NCBI RefSeq assembly: GCF_041415945.1
Contig: NZ_JBGCUS010000001.1
Span: forward strand, 1,488,001 to 1,552,000
DNA: 64,000 bases
DNA from: Ancylobacter sp. IITR112
Lineage (GTDB): Bacteria > Pseudomonadota > Alphaproteobacteria > Rhizobiales > Xanthobacteraceae
Reading direction: 5' to 3'
The notes below the pieces were generated by a model. That model ran no database searches, had not been told where the DNA came from, and worked only from the letters and a program-made list of their open reading frames with translations. Shown here in pieces: positions 7,268-13,477 of the stretch; position 1 is the stretch's first letter; every line of letters begins with the position of its first letter. The position numbers and the translations under genes are program-made.

Positions 7268-7974
7268 GCGCTGTCTCCTTTGAGTGTGTCGATCCACTCC
7301 GACGCCCTGGCAAACGATAGCAAGGCCGGGATCGGCGTCGCGTCCCGACGCTGAGACAAGAGGACGGCGAGATATCGCCGCTGCGCGGCTGTCGCCGGCC
7401 GATGCGTCTCGCTCCATTGGCCAAGCCGGATTGTCCATTGCCGGCTGCCTCGCCACGACCATATCGGCCGCTTAAGGCCCTCCGGGGGCTCGCCCGCTCG
7501 GCTGCCATCAGGCTGCAGCGTGCGATCCTTGGCGGCGTGCGCGAGTCCGCGGGTAGGGCTCCCTCTATGGATCGGCCTCCACAGCCATAGTGCCAGCCGG
7601 CCCTTTTGCCCGGCGGAAATCAGGGCATCGCGGAGCCCGGGCGCGAGGTCATAATCCTTGCCCGCGACCACCATCATGATGGCGCTGTCGTCGAGCGGAG
7701 AGGTCAGGGAGAGCGTGATATCCCAGGCTCCCGATGCCCATGCCCGCGTGATGGCCAGATTGTGGATCTCATCGAGCGAGGGCGACCGGAGAGGCGTCAC
7801 GATGGCCGGTGTCGATTCGAGGCTCTTGACATCCACGCCCCGCGGCATCGCGGCGCGGTGTACCGCAGGCGTGTCGCTCGGGTGGAGGCCGGAAAACCGG
7901 GTGACGAGGCCTGCCGCGAGCGTGTCGCGGCAGGCATAGATGCTCATTGATGAGATCGGCAAGGATGTCGGCAT
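7264..7974 (-). CDS. Uncharacterised prophage protein, ~236 residues
   Basis: No known domain is recognised. The N-terminal part contains SIYACRDTLAAGLVTRF, the centre has WDITLSLTSPLDDSAIMMVV, and the C-terminal part is rich in Trp and Arg (RPIWSWRGSRQWTIRLG). It is the second gene of the leftward operon, 19 bases after the first, and its stop overlaps the next gene's GTG. Two starts are possible: ATG at 7974 (used here) or ATG at 7947 (227 residues). Neither has a strong ribosome-binding site. The first two unknown genes and the third are tightly packed, implying a shared role. Confidence 0.5.
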   Translation of the reverse strand: MPTSLPISSMSIYACRDTLAAGLVTRFSGLHPSDTPAVHRAAMPRGVDVKSLESTPAIVTPLRSPSLDEIHNLAITRAWASGAWDITLSLTSPLDDSAIMMVVAGKDYDLAPGLRDALISAGQKGRLALWLWRPIHRGSPTRGLAHAAKDRTLQPDGSRAGEPPEGLKRPIWSWRGSRQWTIRLGQWSETHRPATAAQRRYLAVLLSQRRDATPIPALLSFARASEWIDTLKGDSA

Positions 7975-7993
7975 CAGCCGCCGCCCGTCGTTT

Positions 7994-8293
7994 TCAGAGT
8001 GACTTGGCGAGGGTGCGGATATCGGTGTTGCGGTTGTCAATCCAGTATTTTGCTTCGGTCTTGGTGTCGAAAAGCGGAGCAAAAGTCTTGTGGGCGAATT
8101 CGGCGCCACGGTCCAGGTCGGCGCTGTCGTTAATATTCTTGGCGGTACGCATATGATCAAAGGCGCGACGCATTTCATTGATCGCGAAAGCGCGGATGTC
8201 TTCGGCCCAAGCGACTTGCTTTTCGGTGCCGGTGAGAGACGGGAGCTCGGTCACTTCGAGCATGCAGCGGTCGCCGAAGAAAATCTTGGTCAT
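7994..8293 (-). CDS. Uncharacterised prophage protein, 99 residues, first gene of operon
   Basis: The protein is small, charged and helical: LPSLTGTEKQVAWAEDIRAF, then a lysine/aspartate-rich middle, then AKYWIDNRNTDIRTLAK. The LTGTEKQxxWAE pattern recurs in small proteins of mobile elements, but I know of no function. The ATG at 8293 has AGGAGA upstream with a good spacer. It is the promoter-proximal cistron of the leftward operon, where anti-CRISPR or other counter-defence genes are often found. That is inference from layout only. Confidence 0.6.
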   Translation of the reverse strand: MTKIFFGDRCMLEVTELPSLTGTEKQVAWAEDIRAFAINEMRRAFDHMRTAKNINDSADLDRGAEFAHKTFAPLFDTKTEAKYWIDNRNTDIRTLAKSL

Positions 8294-8356
8294 GGTCTTA
8301 TCTCCTGCCTCGCTATATCCGGGAGGCGCCGGACGTCAGCCCCGGCTGACAGGATC

Positions 8357-8384
8357 AATATAGCGCAATTTACGCTAAATACAA
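8357..8384 (-). promoter_or_regulatory. Promoter with operator in the spacer for the leftward prophage operon
   Basis: Read on the minus strand, TTGTAT (8384–8379) and TATATT (8362–8357) are separated by 16 bases, a good sigma-70-type promoter. The spacer and the start of the -10 contain the inverted repeat TAGCG (8361–8365) and CGCTA (8373–8377), seven bases apart. A protein bound here would block RNA polymerase. The obvious candidate is the HTH protein encoded at the end of the operon. Confidence 0.6.
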
Positions 8385-8485
8385 GCACCATTTTGTGGAG
8401 ACCGAAGAAATTCGCGCAGACGCGCGGATCGCCGCCGGGACGCCTCCCGGTCAATGCCCCTCGGGGCGTTCCTCCCTGTCGCCTT

Positions 8486-8519
8486 GCCCCGCTGCCCTCA
8501 CGGGTGGCGGGGCGCTTTT
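8486..8519 (+). terminator. Intrinsic terminator, rightward
   Basis: GCCCCGCTGCCC (8486–8497) pairs with GGGTGGCGGGGC (8502–8513) with two G·U pairs and a four-base loop, followed by GCTTTT. It lies between the divergent operon promoter and the zinc-ribbon gene. No rightward gene is recognised upstream of it, so it may end a short untranslated transcript or insulate the next gene. Confidence 0.55.
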
Positions 8520-8544
8520 CGCGTTTCTGGCCTATGCTCCTGCC

Positions 8545-8790
8545 ATGGGATCATCGAATGACACCATCGGCGGCTGCATTGCGCTGGGCTACGGCATCCG
8601 GGCGACGTGCCTGGCCTGCTGGCATGCGCGCGAACTCGACCTGCCGGCGCTCGCCGCCAAGCTCGGCCCGGAACATGGCGCGCTGCATGCGGATCTCGTG
8701 CCCAAGCTCCGGTGCGCTGAATGCGGATCGAAGCGGATCGCGCTCACCATGCTGCCGGCGCATGTGCCGACCTGGGGCGGGTCTACTTGA
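8545..8790 (+). CDS. Small zinc-ribbon-like protein
   Basis: The 81-residue protein has two CxxC pairs: ATCLACWHARELDLPALA near residues 21–24 and KLRCAECGSKRIAL near residues 56–59, a treble-clef or zinc-ribbon arrangement. Similar short unnamed proteins are frequent in Hyphomicrobiales genomes and phages. It is probably a nucleic-acid- or protein-binding accessory. The ATG at 8545 lies 26 bases after a terminator hairpin. Upstream in-frame starts would run through that hairpin. The same frame remains open past the stop to 8943 and encodes another CxxC, noted separately. Confidence 0.5.
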   Translation: MGSSNDTIGGCIALGYGIRATCLACWHARELDLPALAAKLGPEHGALHADLVPKLRCAECGSKRIALTMLPAHVPTWGGST

Positions 8791-8962
8791 CTGACATCCA
8801 CGCCGCGCACTCATCGCACCGTGAGCCATCGGGTTTGCGCCGCCTGCAATCGGGTGGGCACAATCGGCGCACCCTCCAAAGCCAGAGACGAAGCCAAAGC
8901 TGGCGGGCGAAGGCTAGGCTGCGCTCGCCACAGCCCCGCGTGAGAACACCGCCGGAACAGCC

Positions 8963-8995
8963 GTCAGAACGTTTTGTCAGAACGGCGTCAGAACG
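8963..8995. repeat. Three copies of GTCAGAACG at the prophage edge
   Basis: GTCAGAACG occurs at 8963–8971, 8976–8984 and 8987–8995, spaced 13 and 11 bases apart. The cluster lies 36 bases from the 3' end of tRNA-Pro, where integrase or excisionase arm sites are expected in a prophage of this type. A role as arm-type sites is inference. Confidence 0.45.
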
Positions 8996-9030
8996 CCTAC
9001 CGAAATCACCTTCAAAATCAATCGGATGGC

Positions 9031-9107
9031 TGGTCGGGGCAGCAGGATTCGAACCTGCGACCTGAAGTACCCAAAACTTCCGCGCTACCGGGCTGCGCTA
9101 TGCCCCG
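9031..9107 (-). tRNA. tRNA-Pro(UGG)
   Basis: Read on the minus strand, the acceptor CGGGGCA (9107–9101) pairs with TGCCCCG (9041–9035), followed by discriminator A at 9034 and an encoded CCA at 9033–9031. The anticodon stem GAAGT/ACTTC encloses TTTGGGT, giving anticodon UGG. The T arm contains GGTTCGAATCC. Its 3' end points toward the prophage, so it is the likely integration site, with the tRNA restored by phage-carried sequence. Confidence 0.95.
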
Positions 9108-9324
9108 ACAAGGCTCGTTCCCGACGGCCGGGACCAATCTTCCCAGCCCAGAACACCGGGCCGCTGTCAGATGGCACAGAAGGGTCCCGCTCGGCAAGAT
9201 GGCGAGCACCGGCAACTCGCCTGCATCGCCCGGCGCGGACCGGCCGGCCCGACGGCGCCCAGAGCGCTTTCGAGCCAAGCGGGATGCCCGGTCCGCGTGA
9301 GGAGAACGCGCCAAAACAAGGAAT

Positions 9325-9365
9325 TAGATCATGTCACTGTTTGCGTGAAACAGTGACATGATCTA
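9325..9365. repeat. Perfect 18-base palindromic hairpin at the end of a gene
   Basis: The arms 9325–9342 and 9348–9365 are exact reverse complements around the five-base loop GCGTG. The right arm includes the TAG stop (9365–9363) of the leftward KA-rich protein gene. There is no T-run on either side, so it is not a standard intrinsic terminator. It may be an extragenic palindromic element of the genome or an mRNA 3'-end stabiliser. No second copy was noticed in this window. Confidence 0.7.
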
Positions 9366-9704
9366 GCCGGCCGCTGCAGCCCTACGCTTGGCGGCGGCAG
9401 CCTTGGGTCCGGCGGCCTTGGCGGCGGCCGGCTTGGCAGCGGCCGGCTTGGGTCCGGCAGCCTTGGCAGCGGCCGGCTTGGCGGCTGCGGGCTTGGGCGC
9501 GGCCGCGCGGTCGGCGGCTTCCTTGGCCAGCCGCGCCGCCCGTAGCTGCGCGGTCTTCGCCTCGCGCTTGGCGACCTCCTGCTGAATCGCTTCCATCGCC
9601 GCGCGCGAGATCGCCTCGGCCTTGGATTCCATCCGGGTCATGGCCGGCCGGGCGGCCGGCGCATCGGCGGTGGGCAGGGCAGAGGCGGGGAGCGTACGGC
9701 TCAT
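9363..9704 (-). CDS. Lysine/alanine-rich basic protein with repeated tail
   Basis: The protein has 113 residues. Residues ~25–65 are a charged helix (EAISRAAMEAIQQEVAKREA), followed by a low-complexity tail built from PKPAAAK-type units that resembles histone H1-like or other nucleic-acid-binding tails. Two 45-base tandem copies encode 15-residue repeats. The ATG at 9704 has an AAAGGAA site upstream. It lies downstream of rpsU on the same strand, 46 bases apart, so the two may be co-transcribed. A role in DNA or RNA binding is inferred from composition alone. Confidence 0.6.
   Translation of the reverse strand: MSRTLPASALPTADAPAARPAMTRMESKAEAISRAAMEAIQQEVAKREAKTAQLRAARLAKEAADRAAAPKPAAAKPAAAKAAGPKPAAAKPAAAKAAGPKAAAAKRRAAAAG
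9406..9495. repeat. Two tandem 45-base repeats in the KA-rich gene
   Basis: Unit 1 (9406–9450) and unit 2 (9451–9495) both begin GGTCCGGC and end CGGCTTG or GGGCTTG, differing by only a few substitutions. They encode 15-residue blocks of Pro, Lys, Ala and Gly. Repeat number is likely to vary between strains through slippage. Confidence 0.7.
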
Positions 9705-9750
9705 GGTCGATTCCTTTCGAGGTCGTCAGGCGCTGGGGAGGCGTCGCGCG

Positions 9751-10032
9751 TCAGGACGCGGAAGGCGGCTTGGGAGCGACCGCACGGGCAGGGGCCTGCC
9801 GGGTCGACGGCTTCTTCTTCGGGGCGGCGATCAGCCCCTCGCGCACCGCCTGCTTGCGCGCCACCTTGCGGGCGCGGCGAACGGCCTCACCGGCCTCGCG
9901 GTTGCGGCGCTCGGAGGGCTTTTCATAGGCGCGGCGCGCCCGCATCTCGCGAAATATGCCTTCGCGCTGCATCTTCCGCTTCAGAACCTTCAAAGCCTGG
10001 TCGACATTGTTATCGCGTACGAGAACCTGCAA
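9751..10032 (-). CDS. rpsU: 30S ribosomal protein S21
   Basis: The 93-residue product matches bS21: it starts [20 protein letters not shown] after the initiator, followed by [20 protein letters not shown] and a basic helix. S21 sits on the 30S platform near the anti-Shine-Dalgarno and assists initiation. The C terminus is extended by a Pro/Ala/Lys-rich tail, as in many alphaproteobacteria. The conserved N terminus requires initiation at TTG (10032). A GTG 48 bases upstream (10080) is in frame but would add residues not found in the family. A GGA lies 7 bases before the TTG. The rare start may limit expression. Confidence 0.88.
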   Translation of the reverse strand: MQVLVRDNNVDQALKVLKRKMQREGIFREMRARRAYEKPSERRNREAGEAVRRARKVARKQAVREGLIAAPKKKPSTRQAPARAVAPKPPSAS

Positions 10033-10098
10033 ATCCTGTCCAATCCTGTGGTCTGATTGAATGGTAAAATAGGCCGTCACACATGACGACGCCCTGCT

Positions 10099-10127
10099 TA
10101 TATAGGACGAGAGACAGCAAAAGTCAG
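10099..10127 (-). promoter_or_regulatory. Probable rpsU promoter
   Basis: On the minus strand, CTGACT (10127–10122) and TATATA (10104–10099) are 17 bases apart, a good match to a housekeeping promoter. Transcription would begin near 10092, giving a leader of about 60 bases before the TTG start of rpsU. Confidence 0.45.
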
Positions 10128-10458
10128 GGGTGCTTACGATCGAGCGTTATCCAGTAGCGGCACGATGGCCTGGGGGAGCCCCCGTCCTAGGTCGGGAGAT
10201 GCTGATACGACGTGGGCGACTTGCTTGCTCGCAGGGCCCGAATGCTGTCGGTTTCGACGCCGATTACGGGCCCGTCCGTCCCGGCGTTACCCGCCGGCGC
10301 ACGCGGCGCCGCGCCGTCCCGTCACCGCTGCGGGAGAAGGTGGCGCGCGGCCATTGCCAGAACGTAGGGAGCGCCTTAATCAGGGCGGGCGAGGGCCTGC
10401 CCGGCGACGCCGATCTCATGCGGCGGGGGCCGGCGGCGCGGCAAGGGAGCGAGGGGAA
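10128..10458. other. Intergenic region with no recognised gene
   Basis: The stretch between the rpsU promoter and the complex I subunit gene is GC-rich and has a short GGGGG-AG-CCCCC hairpin near 10171–10184. Open frames across it lack family resemblance and ribosome-binding sites. I see no tRNA, SRP RNA, 6S RNA or riboswitch pattern, but a small RNA cannot be excluded. A purine-rich AGGGAGCGAGGGG at 10444–10456 is the ribosome-binding site of the next gene. Confidence 0.4.
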
Positions 10459-10764
10459 ATGGTCGCACGCATCTACAAGCCGACCCGGACCGCCATGCAG
10501 TCCGGCAACGCCCGGACCAAGCTCTGGGTGCTCGATTACGAGCCCGAGCAGCCGCGCCTGGTCGAGCCGCTGATGGGCTATACCAGTTCCGGCGACATGA
10601 AGAGCCAGGTGCGCCTGCGCTTCGAGACCAAGGAAGAAGCCGTCGCCTATGCCGAGCGGCACGGCATCGCCTATCAACTGCAGGAGCCGCAGGAGCCGGC
10701 CCGCCGCCGCATGGCCTATTCCGACAATTTCAGCTTCCGCCGCGTCGGCCAATGGACCCATTGA
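10459..10764 (+). CDS. NADH dehydrogenase accessory subunit, NDUFS4-like
   Basis: The 101-residue protein matches the ETC complex I conserved-region family (PF04800): it begins VARIYKPTRTAMQSGNA, has KLWVLDYEP and MGYTSSGDMKSQVRLRF, and ends YSDNFSFRRVGQWTH. The family is the alphaproteobacterial counterpart of the mitochondrial NDUFS4 (18 kDa) subunit, which stabilises the NADH-oxidising arm of complex I at the inner membrane. The ATG at 10459 has GAGGGG upstream. It is a single gene followed 25 bases later by tRNA-Arg. The upstream in-frame extension has no resemblance to the family. Confidence 0.9.
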   Translation: MVARIYKPTRTAMQSGNARTKLWVLDYEPEQPRLVEPLMGYTSSGDMKSQVRLRFETKEEAVAYAERHGIAYQLQEPQEPARRRMAYSDNFSFRRVGQWTH

Positions 10765-10789
10765 CCGGGCCGATGGCGGGCGGGAGCGG

Positions 10790-10866
10790 GGCCGCGTAGC
10801 TCAGCTGGATAGAGCAGCCGCCTTCTAAGCGGCAGGTCGCTGGTTCGAGCCCAGCCGCGGTCGCCA
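10790..10866 (+). tRNA. tRNA-Arg(UCU)
   Basis: The acceptor GGCCGCG (10790–10796) pairs with CGCGGTC (10856–10862) with one G·U pair, followed by discriminator G and encoded CCA. The D arm has AGCTGGATAGAGC. The anticodon loop CTTCTAA lies between CCGC and GCGG, giving anticodon UCU. The T loop contains GGTTCGAGCCC. Confidence 0.95.
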
Positions 10867-10947
10867 CTCCCCGCCCGATGAACGCTGCCCGGGCGCCGTG
10901 GCGTGCCGGCCTGGCGAACCTGTCGGCCTGCGAGCCGCGAGATGCAC

Positions 10948-11532
10948 ATGCCCCGCCAGCTTCGCCTCTATCTCGCCGGTCCCGAGGTCTTTCGCGCCGA
11001 CGCCGCCGCAGAGGGCGCCCGGCTGCAGGCGATCTGCGCGGCGGCCGGGGCGCAGGGGCTGTTTCCGTTTCATCCCGAAGGCGTCGACATCCGCCGGGCC
11101 TGCCTCGACATGGTCGACGCGGCGGACGCGGTGATCGCCAACATCTCCCCATTTCGCGGCACCCATATGGACCCCGGCACCGCGTTCGAGATCGGCTATG
11201 CGGAGGCGCGCGGCAAGCCCGTCTTCCTGTGGTCGGCCGATCCGCGCGCGCTGGTCGAGCGCCATCCGCCGCAGGTGGACGGGCGGGACGGCGACGGGCA
11301 TCTGGTCGAGGACTGGGGCAAGCCGGAAAATCTGATGATCGTCCCGGACGGCCGCCCGGTCGCAACCTCCCCGGAAGAGGCGATAGCGGCGGCGGTGGAC
11401 GCGCTGTCCTTCAGCGTGCGCAACCGCGACCTGCAGCGGCGCACGCGCCGCGCCGTGATCGTCGCGCTCGGGCTGAGCCTTGGCGCGGCGGTGCTGGGCG
11501 GCCAGCTCGCCAATTGGCTGGTTGGGTGGTAA
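10948..11532 (+). CDS. Nucleoside 2-deoxyribosyltransferase with C-terminal membrane helix
   Basis: The protein has 194 residues. Residues ~4–150 match the nucleoside 2-deoxyribosyltransferase family: LRLYLAGPEVF at the N terminus, VIANISPFRGTHMDPGTA and AFEIGYAEARGKPVFLW, where the glutamate of FEIGYA is the expected nucleophile. The family swaps bases on 2'-deoxyribose in nucleotide salvage. The last ~28 residues (AVIVALGLSLGAAVLGG then NWLVGW) form a hydrophobic helix after an RRRTRR-like basic stretch, suggesting a membrane-tethered form, which is unusual. ATG 10948 is preferred over 10942 because GAG lies six bases upstream. Confidence 0.82.
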   Translation: MPRQLRLYLAGPEVFRADAAAEGARLQAICAAAGAQGLFPFHPEGVDIRRACLDMVDAADAVIANISPFRGTHMDPGTAFEIGYAEARGKPVFLWSADPRALVERHPPQVDGRDGDGHLVEDWGKPENLMIVPDGRPVATSPEEAIAAAVDALSFSVRNRDLQRRTRRAVIVALGLSLGAAVLGGQLANWLVGW

Positions 11533-11697
11533 TTCGGCACGTCTGCCGTGCATTCGCTGCCTTTTGTCTTTGTTCGCGCGCTGCGCGCAAAGACGTGAAC
11601 GGAACCTTTTCATCATCAGCGCCGTTGTCTGGCCGAACGGACCGGAGTTCAGGCTCCGATCCAGAAACAAAAGCTTTCAGACGACGGAGACGACAAC

Positions 11698-11979
11698 ATG
11701 CGCAAGCTTCTTCTTGCCTCTGCTACTCTGGGCATTCTCGCCGCCGGCGCGGCCGGCACCGCCTTCGCCGACCCGAGCTACCGCGGTCATGTCTATGAAG
11801 GCCGCAACGCCTATGTCGGCGAGCGCTATTATGGCGAGCCGGTCTATGGTCCTCCGGTCCGTACCGTGCCGCTCGGCCCGTCCTATGGCTATGAGCCTTC
11901 CTATGCCGATCCGTGGTACATGCCCGGCGATCAGGCCATCATCAATCAGGAGCGGGCGAACAAGCGCAGCGAGCGCTGA
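11698..11979 (+). CDS. Small secreted Tyr/Pro/Gly-rich protein
   Basis: The 93-residue precursor has a clear signal peptide (MRKLLLASATLGILAAGAAG, cleavage likely after AFA). The mature part is rich in Tyr, Pro and Gly (YVGERYYGEPVYGPPVR) and lacks cysteine or any known domain, as in many small periplasmic or surface proteins of Hyphomicrobiales. A GGAGA site lies upstream of the ATG, and a strong terminator follows, so it is a monocistronic unit. Function is unknown. Confidence 0.65.
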   Translation: MRKLLLASATLGILAAGAAGTAFADPSYRGHVYEGRNAYVGERYYGEPVYGPPVRTVPLGPSYGYEPSYADPWYMPGDQAIINQERANKRSER

Positions 11980-12003
11980 TCACGCCGGCTTTGACAGCAG
12001 GAG

Positions 12004-12036
12004 ACGGGCGGGCCTTGGGCTCGCCCGTTTTCGTTT
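12004..12036 (+). terminator. Intrinsic terminator after the small secreted protein
   Basis: ACGGGCGGGCC (12004–12014) pairs with GGCTCGCCCGT (12018–12028), with one G·T pair and a three-base loop, followed by TTTCGTTTG. Confidence 0.8.
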
Positions 12037-12115
12037 GTAGGGCTTGCGGCTTGACGGGCGCTGCCGCTGCTTCCTTCAATGGTGCAGCGACGACACCGCC
12101 GCTTCGGAGACCCGC

Positions 12116-13375
12116 ATGACCAAGCACGCCATCACCCCTCCCGAACTCCTGTCGCACGAGGAGCGTCTCGACCGGCTCGGCGCTGTCGCCGTGCATGTGG
12201 GGCTCGGCCTCCAGCCGGGCCAGGAACTGGTGATGACAGCCTCGCTCGACGCGCTGCCGCTGGTGCGCCGAATCACCGAACACGCCTACAAGGCCGGCGC
12301 CAGCCTCGTCACCACCTTGTTCGGCGATGAGGAAGCGACCCTGATGCGCTTTCGCAGCGGGCGCGATGACAGCTTCGACACCGCTTCCGGCTGGCTCTAT
12401 GAGGGCATGGCCAAGGCCTTCGCATCCGGTGCGGCCCGGCTCGCCATTTCCGGCGAGAACCCGGCGCTGCTGGCGGGAGAGGACCCGGAAAAGGTCGCGC
12501 GGGCCAACCGGGCGCGTTCCAAGGCCTATATGCCGGCGCTGACCCACATCGCCAATTTCGACATCAACTGGACCATCGTTTCCTATGCCGCGCCCGCCTG
12601 GGCCAAGGCGATGTTCCCTGACGATCCCGAGGACATCGCCGTCGCCAAGCTGTGGCACGCGATCTTCGCCGCCTCGCGCGTCGATGCGTCCGATCCGGTC
12701 GCGGCATGGGCGGCGCATAATGCCGAGCTTCAGGCACGCACGGCCCGGCTGAACGCGCAGCGTTACGCCGCGCTGCGCTTCCGGGGGCCGGGCACCGACC
12801 TCACCGTCGGCCTCGCCGACGAGCATGAATGGGCCGGCGGCGCCTCGCAGGCGAAGAACGGCATCATCTGCAATGCCAATATCCCGACCGAAGAGGTCTT
12901 CACCACCCCGCACAGGGACCGGGTGGAGGGCTATGTCGCCAGCACCAAGCCGCTGTCCTATCAGGGCACGCTGATTCAGGACATCGCGGTGCGCTTCGAG
13001 GGCGGGCGGATCGTCGAGGCGCGGGCGCGCACCGGCGCCGATGTGCTGAACAAGGTGCTGGACACCGATGAGGGCGCCCGCCGGCTCGGCGAGGTGGCGC
13101 TGGTGCCGCATTCCTCGCCGATCTCCAAGAGCGGCCTTCTGTTCTACAACACGCTGTACGACGAGAACGCCGCCAGCCATATTGCGCTCGGCCAGTCCTA
13201 TTCCAAGTGCTTCGTCAACGGCGCCTCGCTGACGCCGGAAGAACTGGCGGCGCGCGGCGCCAATGCGAGCCTGATCCATATCGACTGGATGATCGGATCG
13301 GGCGAGGTGGATGTCGACGGCGTCACCGCCGCCGGAACGGCCGAGCTGGTGATGCGCGCGGGTGAGTGGGTGTGA
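12116..13375 (+). CDS. Metallo-aminopeptidase, M29 family
   Basis: The protein has 419 residues, the usual length for thermophilic-type (AmpS/PepS, M29) aminopeptidases, which remove N-terminal residues using a two-metal site. Visible family features are HVGLGLQPGQELVM near the N terminus, the glutamate pair in IPTEEVFTTPHRDRVEG, the histidine in ALVPHSSPIS, SHIALGQSYSKCF, and the terminal HIDWMIGSGEVDVDG. It is cytoplasmic, with no signal peptide. A GGAGA site supports the ATG at 12116. The longer open frame from 12044 is rejected because it has no family resemblance there. It lies alone between a terminator and the BON/OmpA gene. Confidence 0.9.
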   Translation: MTKHAITPPELLSHEERLDRLGAVAVHVGLGLQPGQELVMTASLDALPLVRRITEHAYKAGASLVTTLFGDEEATLMRFRSGRDDSFDTASGWLYEGMAKAFASGAARLAISGENPALLAGEDPEKVARANRARSKAYMPALTHIANFDINWTIVSYAAPAWAKAMFPDDPEDIAVAKLWHAIFAASRVDASDPVAAWAAHNAELQARTARLNAQRYAALRFRGPGTDLTVGLADEHEWAGGASQAKNGIICNANIPTEEVFTTPHRDRVEGYVASTKPLSYQGTLIQDIAVRFEGGRIVEARARTGADVLNKVLDTDEGARRLGEVALVPHSSPISKSGLLFYNTLYDENAASHIALGQSYSKCFVNGASLTPEELAARGANASLIHIDWMIGSGEVDVDGVTAAGTAELVMRAGEWV

Positions 13376-13477
13376 CGAGACGCCGGCAGGAGGGGGCCGC
13401 TTCCTGATGTCGTGGAACTATGGTCAATTCCCCCGGCCTGGCGGCCGGTTGATTCCGGCTGCCGCACGGGGGAAGAA

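Larger units (their letters stand above)
1..9033. mobile_element. Right end of a tailed prophage integrated at tRNA-Pro
   Basis: This segment holds phage tail, lysis and accessory genes only. Rightward structural and lysis genes fill 3–6580, a leftward accessory operon fills 6586–8384, and a small zinc-ribbon gene follows. Immediately to the right lies the 3' end of tRNA-Pro(UGG), a common integration target of tyrosine-recombinase phages, and beyond it the genes are chromosomal. The left end and the integrase are outside the window, so the exact boundary and attachment core cannot be fixed. The spike-base gene resembles the family named after the Rhodobacter capsulatus gene transfer agent, but endolysin, spanins and accessory genes fit an ordinary siphovirus-type prophage. 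Confidence 0.85.

Noticed and set aside
9406..9495. Possible CRISPR-like repeats
   Set aside because: The two 45-base units are contiguous, without spacers, and encode a repeated peptide in frame.
10128..10458. Possible SRP, 6S or other structural RNA
   Set aside because: No conserved core such as the SRP domain IV sequence or the 6S bubble could be identified; only a short G5/C5 hairpin is visible.
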